Notes under the pieces: model-generated | The model's input: the letters and a program-made list of their open reading frames with translations, nothing else | Told to the model about the DNA's origin: nothing | Databases searched by the model: none | In this document: positions 34,762-44,084 of the stretch, piece after piece | Layout of the letters: each line of letters starts with the position of its first letter | How positions within the stretch are numbered: position 1 is the stretch's first letter | Source of the DNA: Thermoguttaceae bacterium | GTDB lineage: Bacteria; Planctomycetota; Planctomycetia; Pirellulales; Thermoguttaceae | Length of the DNA stretch: 64,000 bases | NCBI GenBank assembly: GCA_017407125.1 | Contig: JAFQXE010000045.1 | Location: 372,001-436,000, forward strand | Reading direction: 5' to 3' | Program-made: the position numbers and the translations under genes

Positions 34762-35378
34762 AATGTTACAAGTATAACATGTATTTTTTTGAAAAAAAGC
34801 CCCCCTATATAAAAATTTTCCAAAAATTTAAAAAATTTTAAATATTTGGACGAAAACACGCCTGTTTTTATGTCACGTTGGGGAAAAACGCCCGTTTAAT
34901 TAATATAGTCTATCGTAAAAAACGAAAGGAAAAGGTTATTGGGCGATATCCTTTTTTATGTTACACATTTTACAGGGTTCACCCACGGCCAGAAATATTG
35001 GACCGCTAATGCGGTTCCATGCGGAGACGCTTTGCGGCCGATTGTTTCTTTGTGTTCTTTGTGGTTAAAAATTCTTCGGCGGACTTCGTCCGCGACCCAG
35101 TAAGGTTTTCGGCTGCGTCTCAGTATGAGTACAGGGCAAGCGACCAACGGGAGCGATTATTGGCAAGCGCGCGGCAGCGCGGATCGGCTCCCCCGCCATC
35201 GGGAGCAGGCGAGGACGCCTGCGCTTTGTGAAATTATGAATTACGCATTCTGCAAAACGCTTCAAGCGGCTTGCTCAAGCGTTTTTTGTTCACCCTATTG
35301 ACTTTGATAACCGTTTCCGTTATAATCAAAACAGATTGACAAAAACAGGAAACGCAAAAGCGTGAATGAATCGAGAAA
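34762..35378. other. Divergent intergenic region, 617 bp
   Basis: It is AT-rich near the sigma factor start, then has dispersed-repeat fragments (ttcggcggacttcgtccgcga; atgcggttcca; cgcgcggcagcgcgg) and a strong promoter at 35298. No gene was found. Confidence 0.55.
35298..35326 (+). promoter_or_regulatory. Promoter of the SUMF1-like gene
   Basis: TTGACT (35298-35303), 17 bp, TATAAT (35321-35326), preceded by caccctaT as in other promoters of the window. Confidence 0.75.
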
Positions 35379-36248
35379 ATGGCAGGGATAATGGAAACAA
35401 AAGAGATTAAAAAGAAAAAAGGCCGTAAAAGAAAACATCAGCGATTACTCTTTATAGCAGTTGTTATTGGGTTAGCGATTTTGATATACGGCGTTTTCGC
35501 AGTTGTTAAGGCTGTAAAAATTCGTCAAGCCCAAGAGGAAATGCGTCAAAAAGTCCTGGAATTTACTTCTGGACAAAAAGCGGGCGAACGTAAAGTTATA
35601 ACCGTCAACGGCGTGAGGTTTGCATTCAGATGGTGTCCGGCTGGAACGTTTATGATGGGGCCGTCAAGTGAAGAAAATGGTCATGTTTGGGAAATGCCTC
35701 AACATGAAGTTACGCTGACAAAAGGGTTCTGGATGATGGAAACAGAGGTTACGCAGAAACAGTGGAAAGCGATCATGGGGAACAATCCAAGCTATTTTAA
35801 TTCTGTCGATACTTTACCTGTTGATCGAGTTTCCTGGATCGACTGTCAGGACTTCTGCACTAAAACAGGGATGCAGCTTCCAACTGAAGCGCAGTGGGAA
35901 TACGCCTGTCGGGCGGGCAGTACAACAGCATATTTCTGGGGGAATGAAGATGACAAATATATAGATTACTACCGTCCCAAGCCAGTTGCATATTATGCTC
36001 CCAATAATTGGGGATTATATGACATGAACGGTAATTCTTATGAATACTGTCAGGATTGGTACGGACCCTATCCTACTATAAGCGTTACGGATCCGGTTGG
36101 TCCATCGACTGGTACTCATCATATTATCCGCGGCGGAGGGTGGATTTGGTACGGCACGAGAAGAACGTGCCGATCGGCGTCTCGCAATTATGTATTGCCT
36201 GGTTCACGCTCCATTCAAGAGGGGTTCCGCTGCGTAATAGTTCCGTAA
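35379..36248 (+). CDS. Membrane-anchored SUMF1/FGE-sulfatase-domain protein
   Basis: 289 residues from 35379; an ATG at 35391 is an equally good start. A basic N-terminus (KEIKKKKGRKRKHQR) leads into one membrane helix (LLFIAVVIGLAILIYGVFAV), so the rest should be outside the cytoplasm. Residues about 75-287 are a formylglycine-generating-enzyme (SUMF1) fold: FRWCPAGTFMMGPSSEE, TEVTQKQWKAIMGNNPSYF, LPTEAQWEYACRAG, GLYDMNGNSYEYCQDWYG, IRGGGWIWYGTRRTCRSASR. The two active-site cysteines of true formylglycine-generating enzymes do not appear at the expected place, so it is probably a ligand-binding or other member and not a sulfatase activator. It has its own promoter. Confidence 0.85.
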   Translation: MAGIMETKEIKKKKGRKRKHQRLLFIAVVIGLAILIYGVFAVVKAVKIRQAQEEMRQKVLEFTSGQKAGERKVITVNGVRFAFRWCPAGTFMMGPSSEENGHVWEMPQHEVTLTKGFWMMETEVTQKQWKAIMGNNPSYFNSVDTLPVDRVSWIDCQDFCTKTGMQLPTEAQWEYACRAGSTTAYFWGNEDDKYIDYYRPKPVAYYAPNNWGLYDMNGNSYEYCQDWYGPYPTISVTDPVGPSTGTHHIIRGGGWIWYGTRRTCRSASRNYVLPGSRSIQEGFRCVIVP

Positions 36249-36473
36249 TCTTGAGCGGGCAAGGCGTTCAATGTCGAAGTGCGAGAGCGCAGCTCTCGGC
36301 GGCGAGGCGCCGCTCCCAGTCCGCGCTGCCGCGCGATACGTATTATAATCGCTCCCGTTGGTCGCTTGCAACATCAGGAACTAAAAACGAATAAAACGCG
36401 AGCTGGCGCTCGCTTAAGAAAGCGAGAGTTCCGTTTACGCTCCCCTCTTGCACTCCGACACTCTTCTAACCTA

Positions 36474-36502
36474 TTGCTTTTCTTTTTAGTTTCTGGTAGA
36501 AT
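36474..36502 (+). promoter_or_regulatory. Promoter immediately before the 36510 gene
   Basis: TTGCTT (36474-36479), 17 bp, TAGAAT (36497-36502). The expected transcription start, about 7 bp after the -10 box, falls at the start codon. Confidence 0.55.
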
Positions 36503-36509
36503 CATTTTC

Positions 36510-39122
36510 ATGATGAAAAAACTACGATTATTCTGCCGGATGTTGGTTGTTGCCGCCGTCTTGACAAGCGCGGCGTTTGCTGAACGAGTTGAGCCGCTGG
36601 TTGACGTCTATTCCAGCGCGATTGAACCGGGAAAGACGTTGACGATTCCCGTTCCCGCTCAAACGATAAAACGGATTCTTCAAAGTCAAAGCGGCGACTG
36701 TCCACAGACTGACGGCGCGGCGACGCTGCGGCTGAAATTGTCGGTCGTCAATCCGAAAAGCTCGTGGACGCTTTTGGCATCGCCGAAAATTCGCTTGGAA
36801 AACGGCGCGAATAAATACGACGTCTTGCCGTTTACGCAGGGAAAGCCCAACCTCGGACCGATGGCGTCCGGGGCGGAACTGGAACTGACGTTTGAACTGG
36901 ACGAAAAATTCGATTCCAATCAGGATTCCAAATTGGTCATTCCCAACGGGGTCTACAGCTGGAGCGCACCGACGGGCGAGTACGTCCTGAATGTCTTTTC
37001 CGGATTCAAACTGCAGGCGGAATTCACGGTTGACAAACTCAACCGTCTGTATAGAATCACCGCGAAAACGACGCCGGAAATGACGCGTTTTGTTTGGACT
37101 ATCCCCGCTGACGACGCTCAGCAGACCGTTCAAATTGAGACGTCGCAAGGCAAGCTCAAGCGGCGGTTCCCGGAGTTTGCAGACGGTCGAAAGGAGTTTG
37201 ACGTTCTTTTAGACGCCTACGTCGACGGGCAGCCGGAGCCGACTCGTGTAACAATTCACGTCAAAGGGAATGCGAACCCGATTCCCGTTCCGCTGGCGCC
37301 GGGCGAGCGTCTGGTGGGGCTGTGCTTCTATGGAAGCGACAAATGCATTGAGTACGTTGACGAGTTAATCGATCAGAAGTTGGGCAACCTTGCTGTGTTC
37401 TGGCCTGGCGCGCCGGTGCGTCCGAATCAGTCTGGCGTTACAGAACGCGACATTGTCGCCAAACTGGCGGATAACGGCGTGTATTCCATGACAATCTACA
37501 AGCGCGACAGCCGTCAGCAGGTTGAGGAATTAACCTCAGCGGCGAAGAACCGCTATTTTCTCAATAACAATATTGGCGAGTTCGCCAGTTTCCTGTATCA
37601 GGACGCCCGAAGCGCGCAGGCGTGCCATTACAATCAGTCGCTGGCGGACGTCATGCTTTGCCGCGACGCCTTGGTCGAGACGTACGTCGGCTGGGGAGCG
37701 AAGCTGTATCATTCAACCTACGATTACGTCTTTTCGACGTCCGGCTCCTCGCTGGCGAATTACGAGCTGGAAGGCGGCGTCGATTTTATGTGTTCGGAAC
37801 TGTACGCCATCGGAGCCCAGAACCTGGCGTGGGCAAGCGCGGAGATGCGCGGCGCGGCGCGTAAATGGCAGCCGGAATTCTGGGGCGGATGGCTGGCGCA
37901 CGAATGGCAGACGTGCGATTACCCGTTCCAGACGCCGCAGAAATTTCAGCTTCTCAAGGCGGGGTTGTATCAGCAGTACCTCATGGGAAGCCGGTTTATT
38001 GTGCTGGAATCCGGATCGCAATCAACGCAGGCGGGGCAGTACACCGCTCAATCCGACAAGAAGAATTTCGGGCACGACGACCCTGTCCCGGCGGAATACC
38101 GACGACAGATGAAGGATTTCTATGCGTTCGTCCAACAGGCGCCCAAGCGGCTGGACAGCCCGCAGACCCGCATTGCCGTTGCGATGGGAAACGGGGACTG
38201 TTACGTTGGAATGTACATGCACAGCGCCGTCTGGGCGCAGCACGAAGCCGCCGAGAAAGACCCGCGCTGGAAATACGGACCTCCGGAACGGCTCAGCCAG
38301 GCGGTTCAGCAGGTCTTCTTCCCCCTCGACCCGTCGGCGACAGCCCCATATAACAATCGATTTTTAGCGGGATCGCCCTACGGTCAAACGGACGTCGTCT
38401 TTCTGGACGAGTTTACCCGATTGAAGGACTTGACGCGGTACAAGCTGGTTGTCTGTACGGGCTGGAATACCATGACGCCGGGGATTATGCAGACGCTGTC
38501 TCAGTACGTCCGTCAGGGCGGAACCGTATTCCTCGTAACGCCGCAGCTGTCAACGCGAACTGACAGAGAATACGCTCAGTACGCGCTGTCCGACCTGATA
38601 GCAAACGGCGTTTTGAAGCCGCTAATCGATATGGAAATCGTTGAGCGTCAGGAGGCGTCGGGAACGGTGGAATCCGATTGGCTTACGGAGGGAAAAGAGC
38701 GTCTGGAAACGTCGATAGCGCGATTTAATCCAACGGAACTGTCGGCGGACTCGCAGCCGCTGGAAACGCTGGCGTCGATTGACGGCAAGCCGCTTTTGGT
38801 TCGTCAGCGGCAAGGGCAGGGCGCGGTCTATCTGCTCTTAACGTGGACGTATCCCGGCGAGGACGCGGCAAAGACGCTCTTGCAGTCGATTCTGAAAAAG
38901 CTGGGAAAAGAGTTCAGCGGGACGAAAGCCGGCGATATAGACGTTCTCTCGGATACGCTGCCGTCTGACACCCTGTGCTGGGCGGTTTACGAGGATTCCG
39001 TCGACCTGCTCAATCTGGACTGCAATCGAAGCCGAACTGTAACAATCGCCTTGCCTGGCGCGCTCGACAAGCCGATTACCGTAACTCTCGGTCCGACGGA
39101 GCTGAAGACGATTTCGAAATAG
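36510..39122 (+). CDS. Large secreted protein, possible glycoside-hydrolase-like, unknown
   Basis: 870 residues from the ATG at 36510 (36513 is also possible). A longer frame back to 36279 reads through dispersed-repeat sequence and was rejected. Residues 1-26 form a signal peptide (LFCRMLVVAAVLTSAAFAER). Residues 30-260 are beta-rich. Residues about 265-600 look like an alpha/beta barrel (LVGLCFYGSDKCIEYVDEL; GGVDFMCSELYAIGAQ; FWGGWLAHEWQTCDYPFQTP). Residues about 600-780 resemble the GATase-like domain of beta-galactosidases (RYKLVVCTGWNTMTPGIMQT; YVRQGGTVFLVTPQ). The tail is a small beta domain. A polysaccharide-acting enzyme is plausible but I cannot name the family or the catalytic residues. 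Confidence 0.7.
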   Translation: MMKKLRLFCRMLVVAAVLTSAAFAERVEPLVDVYSSAIEPGKTLTIPVPAQTIKRILQSQSGDCPQTDGAATLRLKLSVVNPKSSWTLLASPKIRLENGANKYDVLPFTQGKPNLGPMASGAELELTFELDEKFDSNQDSKLVIPNGVYSWSAPTGEYVLNVFSGFKLQAEFTVDKLNRLYRITAKTTPEMTRFVWTIPADDAQQTVQIETSQGKLKRRFPEFADGRKEFDVLLDAYVDGQPEPTRVTIHVKGNANPIPVPLAPGERLVGLCFYGSDKCIEYVDELIDQKLGNLAVFWPGAPVRPNQSGVTERDIVAKLADNGVYSMTIYKRDSRQQVEELTSAAKNRYFLNNNIGEFASFLYQDARSAQACHYNQSLADVMLCRDALVETYVGWGAKLYHSTYDYVFSTSGSSLANYELEGGVDFMCSELYAIGAQNLAWASAEMRGAARKWQPEFWGGWLAHEWQTCDYPFQTPQKFQLLKAGLYQQYLMGSRFIVLESGSQSTQAGQYTAQSDKKNFGHDDPVPAEYRRQMKDFYAFVQQAPKRLDSPQTRIAVAMGNGDCYVGMYMHSAVWAQHEAAEKDPRWKYGPPERLSQAVQQVFFPLDPSATAPYNNRFLAGSPYGQTDVVFLDEFTRLKDLTRYKLVVCTGWNTMTPGIMQTLSQYVRQGGTVFLVTPQLSTRTDREYAQYALSDLIANGVLKPLIDMEIVERQEASGTVESDWLTEGKERLETSIARFNPTELSADSQPLETLASIDGKPLLVRQRQGQGAVYLLLTWTYPGEDAAKTLLQSILKKLGKEFSGTKAGDIDVLSDTLPSDTLCWAVYEDSVDLLNLDCNRSRTVTIALPGALDKPITVTLGPTELKTISK

Positions 39123-39145
39123 ACGATGTTTTCGAAATAAACAAG

Positions 39146-39178
39146 GAGCAGAGATTTTCCCTGCTCCCTTATTTTTGC
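39146..39178. terminator. Bidirectional terminator
   Basis: GGAGCAG pairs with CTGCTCC, followed by TTATTTTTGC. It lies between the convergent 36510 and ExeA-like genes. Confidence 0.8.
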
Positions 39179-39190
39179 TTTTTGAGCCGA

Positions 39191-40813
39191 TTAGTATACG
39201 CCTTTGTTTTTGGGGCGAGAAGACTCGGAACTGACCGTTCCTTCGTGATTTTTGGCGAACGGAGACGGCGGGATCGGGTGAGCGTCGTCGTGGCGGACGG
39301 CTTCCTCCTGCTGGAACGATTCAGCAAACGGGTCTTCGTAACGGGATTCCATCTCGAACGTATCGTCCGACTTCGCAGACGTCTGGTTATCGTTGTCAGA
39401 ATTATTCAACGGCGGATCCAGATAGTCAACCGTATTGTACGAAGTGAAATATTCTTCCAGCTGATCGAGTCTTTCAATAATGCTTTTAGCTCGTTTAATC
39501 GTTTTTTCGAGTTGACTGCCAGGCGATTCTACAGGAGTTGGCTGACGCTGCTGGTCGTCTTCTTTTTCAATTCGCTCCCGTTCAGACGCCGGGGTTTGAA
39601 GCAATTCGTCCATCAAAGACTGGGCTTTGTCCAGTTCGTCAAAATTGACGGCGAACCGATCGATATTGTCTTCTTTTTTAGACGCCTTTGCAGACTCTTT
39701 GGCTTTGTTGTCCGTTTTAGCGGAGACCGATTTGGGCGTCATTCCCGGCTTTTTGGTTTGCGGTCCGAAAACCGCGTTGACAAACGGATCGGAATTGTAA
39801 CGCTCTTCTTCTGTCATGAAGGATTGGTCATCAGGTTCTGGCGAAGATTCTTCGACGTCTCCCGCGGATTTCCAGTCGCCGTCTGTAGATTTCCAGTCTT
39901 TAGGATTGTCATCCAGAGAACCGAATTCAATACAGGATTCGTTACTCGAAGCGCTGTTAAAACTGTCCTGAGTCGGGTCTGGCAGAGACTGAATCTGAGC
40001 CCAGACGGACTGGATAAAGTCTGCGTTTACAACCAAACGTTTCTGCTCGACCGCGGTAAGATAAGCTTGATCGCACAGCTGGGAAACCAGACGCTGAACA
40101 CCGCCGGTTGCAGTGTAAACGGCGTCACAGGCTTCAATGGAAAACTTCCGAATCCGGTCGACCGACTTCGGCGGAACTTTATCTTTGAACGCTTTAAGCC
40201 GCGCTGTAATATACGATTGAACCTCTTTTTTCGACCACGGATCCAGACAAACCCGGGTGGAAATGCGCTGCTGAAAACTTTCCAGACGCGGATGCGACAG
40301 GTTTTCTTCCAGCCGCAAATCGCCGCTGAGAACGACGGACAACCCGCTGACGCGGCGCGTTCTCCCGTTGCTTAACTGACGGATTTCTTCTAACGTTTCC
40401 TGGGGTAAATTGTGCGCTTCGTCAATAATCAAAGCCAGTCCTGCCGGATACCGTGCCGGGTCGGTAAGAATATCCAGAACGGAAAGGCGCATTTCGTTTT
40501 CATCCAAGCCCAGATACGGGCGTTCCAATTCAAACAGAATGGACTGATATAGAGCTTTGGGCGTGCAGCCGTTTGTGTTATTAATAGTAATGGCGTACAT
40601 GTCGTTGACTAACGCGTTAGCCAGCAGCGTGCATAATAAAGATTTTCCAGTCCCGGTTGCGCCCAGAATAACAGCTGTTCCTTCGCGTCGCCTGACGCAT
40701 CGGACAAGCGATTTTAACGCCGTTTCCGTTGCTCTGGTTGGATAGAATCCATCTTCAAAGCTGAAGTAGTGAAACGGGGTTTGACTGGTCAAAACGGTAG
40801 TTCGTTTAAACAT
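39191..40813 (-). CDS. ExeA-like AAA ATPase with long acidic tail
   Basis: 540 residues from the ATG at 40813, which has an AAAGG ribosome site; an in-frame ATG 5 codons upstream overlaps that site. Residues about 1-260 are an ExeA/GspA-type AAA domain: HYFSFEDGFYPTRAT, Walker A GATGTGKS, Walker B LALIIDEAHN, sensor LSVVLSGDLRLEE. Residues about 270-540 are acidic and disordered, with a short coiled coil (QLEKTIKRAKSIIERLDQLE). In other bacteria ExeA helps assemble the type II secretion channel; here no secretion gene is adjacent, and planctomycetes carry many such ATPases of unclear role. It is probably cytoplasmic, since the peptidoglycan-binding and membrane parts of ExeA are absent. Confidence 0.85.
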   Translation of the reverse strand: MFKRTTVLTSQTPFHYFSFEDGFYPTRATETALKSLVRCVRRREGTAVILGATGTGKSLLCTLLANALVNDMYAITINNTNGCTPKALYQSILFELERPYLGLDENEMRLSVLDILTDPARYPAGLALIIDEAHNLPQETLEEIRQLSNGRTRRVSGLSVVLSGDLRLEENLSHPRLESFQQRISTRVCLDPWSKKEVQSYITARLKAFKDKVPPKSVDRIRKFSIEACDAVYTATGGVQRLVSQLCDQAYLTAVEQKRLVVNADFIQSVWAQIQSLPDPTQDSFNSASSNESCIEFGSLDDNPKDWKSTDGDWKSAGDVEESSPEPDDQSFMTEEERYNSDPFVNAVFGPQTKKPGMTPKSVSAKTDNKAKESAKASKKEDNIDRFAVNFDELDKAQSLMDELLQTPASERERIEKEDDQQRQPTPVESPGSQLEKTIKRAKSIIERLDQLEEYFTSYNTVDYLDPPLNNSDNDNQTSAKSDDTFEMESRYEDPFAESFQQEEAVRHDDAHPIPPSPFAKNHEGTVSSESSRPKNKGVY

Positions 40814-41144
40814 ATTAACGCCTTTCAAAAAATAAATTTCTTTTTCTCAATCGACATATTCGACTATATAACTTGAGAAACCATATAAAAAACATTCTGT
40901 AACAAAATGCGTTAGAAAGGTAAAATAGGAAGAGAATTCCGATAGCGTATATTCGAGAATTATTGGCCTCCAAAAAATTTTTTTAAAATTTTTAAAAAAA
41001 TTTTTTGGGGGTAATTTGAGCAAGGATAAGTTTATCTATTTTATCATCTGATTTTTTGTATCAAGATATTGGGGGTATATAAACAAACTGTTGCAGGATA
41101 TAGACGTCTTGTGGTAAATGGGAATTTGAAGGAGAAAGAGTAAA

Positions 41145-41276
41145 ATGATATGGCTTCGTTCTGATAGGAAAAAAAACTGTTTTACGAAAAAAATTCGTAT
41201 TGACGGAAATAGACTTTTAGGGTATCTTACAGCCAATGATTTTATTGATAGCACGGATGCAATCAATAAAATATAA
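41145..41276 (+). pseudogene. Short open frame, possible gene remnant
   Basis: 43 codons from the ATG at 41145, with a good ribosome site (GAAGGAGAAAGAG, 5-15 bp upstream). The peptide (KIRIDGNRLLGYLTANDFID) looks like real protein. After the stop, the next frame continues with protein-like sequence (DVHFEIVISLKTPVG, about 41308-41352) but without a start. This fits a frameshifted, decaying gene, or a very small gene followed by chance sequence. Confidence 0.35.
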
Positions 41277-41650
41277 AATTCAGGAAACGGAATGGTCTTT
41301 TTGATGTTCATTTTGAAATTGTCATCAGTTTGAAAACTCCTGTTGGGGCTTGAAAATCATAAAAGATATTCCACGACGTAATTTGTCTGATTTTAAAGAA
41401 GGAGCTTTATCTTCCCCCCCGGGGATTAGGACAGATTATACGCGCCGGCTAATATGGATGTTAGTGCGGCGCATTATTTTTTTCTTGTAGACGTTTGGCG
41501 TCGAAAAAAAGTTCCTCGGTAACTTTCTGGATGCGTTTATCTGTCAACGCGTTTTTTATGGGAACAAGAAAAGGTCGTATAACGTCTGTATTTATATAGA
41601 GGACGTCTAACGATTGTTAACGTTATAACGAAATCTTTCTCTCTCCCAGC

Positions 41651-41678
41651 TTGACATAATAATAATCTTGACTACAAT
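41651..41678 (+). promoter_or_regulatory. Promoter of the 41741 gene
   Basis: TTGACA (41651-41656), 16 bp, TACAAT (41673-41678), 62 bp before the start codon. Confidence 0.75.
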
Positions 41679-41740
41679 ATACATTTATAACAGTTAAGAT
41701 ATTGAAAGATATACGTTAATTTTATGAAAGGAAATAAAAT

Positions 41741-42877
41741 ATGCAAACAGGCAATAAATTTTTGACAATGTTGTTCGCTGCGGTTGCGGTTTTCTGGACT
41801 GGCGCTGCGTTGGCGAATGTAGAGGCGTACAATAACGCAGTCGAAGACGTTCGCGGCTATCTGGCGGGCATGAACCCGGAAATGGCGCGCGCTTCTTTGA
41901 AAGATGCAGTAAAACACGCCACAGATCGATACCAAAAGACGGAAATCGCCCGTCTGGACGAATGCATTAACCTCATTGAAGATTATCTCAGCGTGATGTC
42001 CAATTTCTGCGCCAACAACACGCTGGATGAAATCAAGCTGTCGGAGACAGAGTTCGTTAAGATCGTCGAAATGAACAAGGATCGTATTACCGTTCGTTCT
42101 CAGGGCGTCAATAAAACGTACATGATAAACCAGCTGTCGCCGAAGTTCGTTCGGATTCTGGTAGGGAAATCGTACAACGCCAATAAAGACATTCAGGCGG
42201 TTTTCGGGGCTTTTGAAGCCTTCCATCCTAAAGGAGACCGTTCGTTGGCGCGAAAACTGTGGTCGGCGTCGTCGTTAGATAAACAAATGCTGGAAGAACT
42301 GGATGTGCCCCGCGTTCCGCCAATCATTCAGCGTGGTCCGGACAAGCGCTTGCCTATTCCGACAGACGATGAAGTTGAGAAGGGCATGGAATTTGTCAAC
42401 ACAAAATTCGGCAAGTTTATCGAAAACGCCGATACGCCGCAGGCGAAAATCAAACTGTCCAATCAGCTTATTCAGATGGCTGCTAAAAACAAGGCTTTGA
42501 CTCCCGGTCAGAAAATGGCGTGCTTCAAGGTGGCTGAACAGCAGGTTAAAGATATTCTCCAGATTTCGCCTCGATACGACGTTTTGGAACAGAAAGAAAA
42601 AGTTTTTAAGACCAGAACGTTCCGACAGCGATACGACCTTGTTGTCAACGCCAACGCAGACCCGTCAGATCCGGACGCATGCAGAGACATCGCCGCCGCT
42701 GCAGGAAAAATACTCTTTGACTGCGGAGAAACCAACCGTTTCGACGAAGCCAAGCAGATTATTCCTCTGGCGAAAACCGCCGCTCAAGTCAGCGGGAACT
42801 CGAAACTGTTCAAGTACGCCGACCAGGCGGAAAAATACCTCGAAGCCCAGGAAAAGAAAAACGCCGCGTCGGATTGA
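41741..42877 (+). CDS. Secreted protein, unknown
   Basis: 378 residues, not recognised. Residues 1-26 form a signal peptide (FLTMLFAAVAVFWTGAALA then NVEAYNN). The rest is mostly alpha-helical and charged, with no cysteine pattern and no membrane helix. The region around residues 215-375 could be a helical-repeat fold (ADTPQAKIKLSNQLIQMAAK; DEAKQIIPLAKTAAQVSG; KYADQAEKYLEAQEKK). The ribosome site (GAAAGGAAATAAA) is good and a consensus promoter lies 62 bp upstream. It forms a single-gene unit. It is probably a periplasmic or paryphoplasmic protein. Confidence 0.72.
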   Translation: MQTGNKFLTMLFAAVAVFWTGAALANVEAYNNAVEDVRGYLAGMNPEMARASLKDAVKHATDRYQKTEIARLDECINLIEDYLSVMSNFCANNTLDEIKLSETEFVKIVEMNKDRITVRSQGVNKTYMINQLSPKFVRILVGKSYNANKDIQAVFGAFEAFHPKGDRSLARKLWSASSLDKQMLEELDVPRVPPIIQRGPDKRLPIPTDDEVEKGMEFVNTKFGKFIENADTPQAKIKLSNQLIQMAAKNKALTPGQKMACFKVAEQQVKDILQISPRYDVLEQKEKVFKTRTFRQRYDLVVNANADPSDPDACRDIAAAAGKILFDCGETNRFDEAKQIIPLAKTAAQVSGNSKLFKYADQAEKYLEAQEKKNAASD

Positions 42878-43027
42878 GGCTAGGCGACGTGTCGGAGTGC
42901 GAGAGCGAAACTCTCGCTTTGTCCAACGCCCTGCACATAAACTCTAACGAAATCGAAAATCTTTCTGTATCGCGGACGTGAGTCCGCAAAAGAATAGTAC
43001 AGTTCTCTATTATACAAAGGAGGGATT

Positions 43028-43624
43028 ATGGTGCACTCTACGCCTAATTTTGAGTTGCCTGTTAAACTGATGACGTTTAATGAAAAAGAGGAGTGGTGGG
43101 AATGCCCTTTGTTTGGGGTCGAGGATAAACCTGTTATCGTATGGCTGGAGCCTTCGTATGAAGAGAAGCGTATATATTTTAATGTATATATGAAGTACGA
43201 TAATGAACGGAGGCAAAATATATCTAGGTTGGTATCTGCTGTTCTATTTCCACGAATGGAGGGAGCCATATCCGCTTGTATGACTTCGGATCATAACAGA
43301 CTATTTTTTGATTTTGAGGGAAAAGTACGTGCGGAAGAAACGTTAGAAGAGGCTTTAACGTTTCCACTACTATTTTATGTAATGGATGCGCCTGCTTTAT
43401 CGGCATGGACTATTCCGTACAGACCGAAACCGAAGAAGCAAGAAGAATTGACAGAAGGCGAGCGTATTGCAAGGGAAAAGCGAATGGAGGAAGCTTATGC
43501 GGAATGGCTTATGCAACAAGAACTTCAGAAAAAGCAACTTCAAGAACAAAAAGAACAAACAGAAAAAGAATGGGAGGAATGGGAGAAACGACAAGCTGAG
43601 GGAGACGATAAACAAGAAGATTAG
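43028..43624 (+). CDS. Protein with C-terminal charged coiled coil, unknown
   Basis: 198 residues, not recognised, with no signal peptide. Residues 1-135 are a mixed alpha/beta domain (LPVKLMTFNEKEEWWECPLF; KRIYFNVYMKYDNERRQN). Residues about 145-198 are a Glu/Gln/Lys-rich coiled coil (EGERIAREKRMEEAYAEWLM; QQELQKKQLQEQKEQTEKEW). The ribosome site AAGGAGG is perfect, 6 bp before the ATG. The gene is AT-rich and followed directly by dispersed repeats, which suggests an accessory gene. Confidence 0.65.
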   Translation: MVHSTPNFELPVKLMTFNEKEEWWECPLFGVEDKPVIVWLEPSYEEKRIYFNVYMKYDNERRQNISRLVSAVLFPRMEGAISACMTSDHNRLFFDFEGKVRAEETLEEALTFPLLFYVMDAPALSAWTIPYRPKPKKQEELTEGERIAREKRMEEAYAEWLMQQELQKKQLQEQKEQTEKEWEEWEKRQAEGDDKQED

Positions 43625-43649
43625 CGTTGTTTTTTCTATTGTTTCGTGT

Positions 43650-43790
43650 TCTGTGGGTTAAAACCCACGGCTATTAAAATTGAACCGCTGACGCGGTTCG
43701 GATGCGGCAGAGGACTGCCGCGATCCGGGCTGAACGGAGATTTTTCGGCGGGGCGTTGGACAAGGCGGCGCCTAAGGGCGCCGCACTCCC
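43650..43790 (+). repeat. Element D fragment plus element E
   Basis: gtgggttaaaacccacggc and aaaattgaaccgc match the tandem units at 6955-7181. They are followed by gcggcagaggactgccgc and gttggacaaggcggcgcc as at 13378-13462. Confidence 0.8.
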
Positions 43791-43825
43791 CCGGCGCAAG
43801 CGCTCCCCCGAGAGTATCGCTTGCT

Positions 43826-43900
43826 TCAATTGCTAATTGCTCATTGATAATTGCTAATTCTTTCAACTCCTCACTCCTAATTCCTCACTTCTAACTTAAA
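43826..43900. repeat. Heptamer repeats (attgcta / cctcact types)
   Basis: aattgct, aattgct, cattgat, aattgct run into actcctc, actccta, attcctc, acttcta. The first set matches the iorA leader and the polA insert; the second is complementary to the gaggagt set at 5584. Confidence 0.8.
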
Positions 43901-43919
43901 AATCTCCCTCTCCCCGTCC

Positions 43920-43947
43920 TTGTCAAGAATTCTTATTAATGTATAAT
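43920..43947 (+). promoter_or_regulatory. guaB promoter
   Basis: TTGTCA (43920-43925), 16 bp, TATAAT (43942-43947). Confidence 0.7.
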
Positions 43948-44084
43948 GTATAAAAATTATACTTAAAAAGAGGAATTATACCCCAATTACCCCTGAAAAT
44001 CACCCAGCCAGAGCGCGTTTGCAATGGGAAAATCGGATTGTTTCCCGACTGCAAAACCGCTCGCAACCTCTGAGGTTCTACAAC

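Larger units (their letters stand above)
40814..41740. other. Long AT-rich intergenic region, 927 bp
   Basis: It contains a palindromic AT/poly-A stretch (40973-41015, aaaaaatttttt type), a possible gene remnant (41145-41340) and the promoter at 41651. I see no complete gene or recognisable RNA. A 91-residue open frame on the minus strand at 41036-41311 has no gene-like features. Confidence 0.5.
43625..44084. other. Repeat-rich intergenic region before guaB, 460 bp
   Basis: It contains a fragment of the 76-bp element, an element E copy, a heptamer array, the guaB promoter and a 138-bp leader. No gene was found. Confidence 0.6.

Noticed and set aside
36279..36509. 77-residue N-terminal extension of the 36510 protein
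   Set aside because: It is translated from dispersed-repeat DNA, and a proper signal peptide starts at 36510.
38975..40375. 466-codon open frame on the plus strand
   Set aside because: It is antisense to the ExeA-like ATPase and overlaps the end of the 36510 gene; it is rich in Phe and Arg, as expected of a shadow frame.
41036..41311. 91-residue protein on the minus strand
   Set aside because: No ribosome site, low-complexity hydrophobic sequence, and overlap with a better plus-strand candidate.
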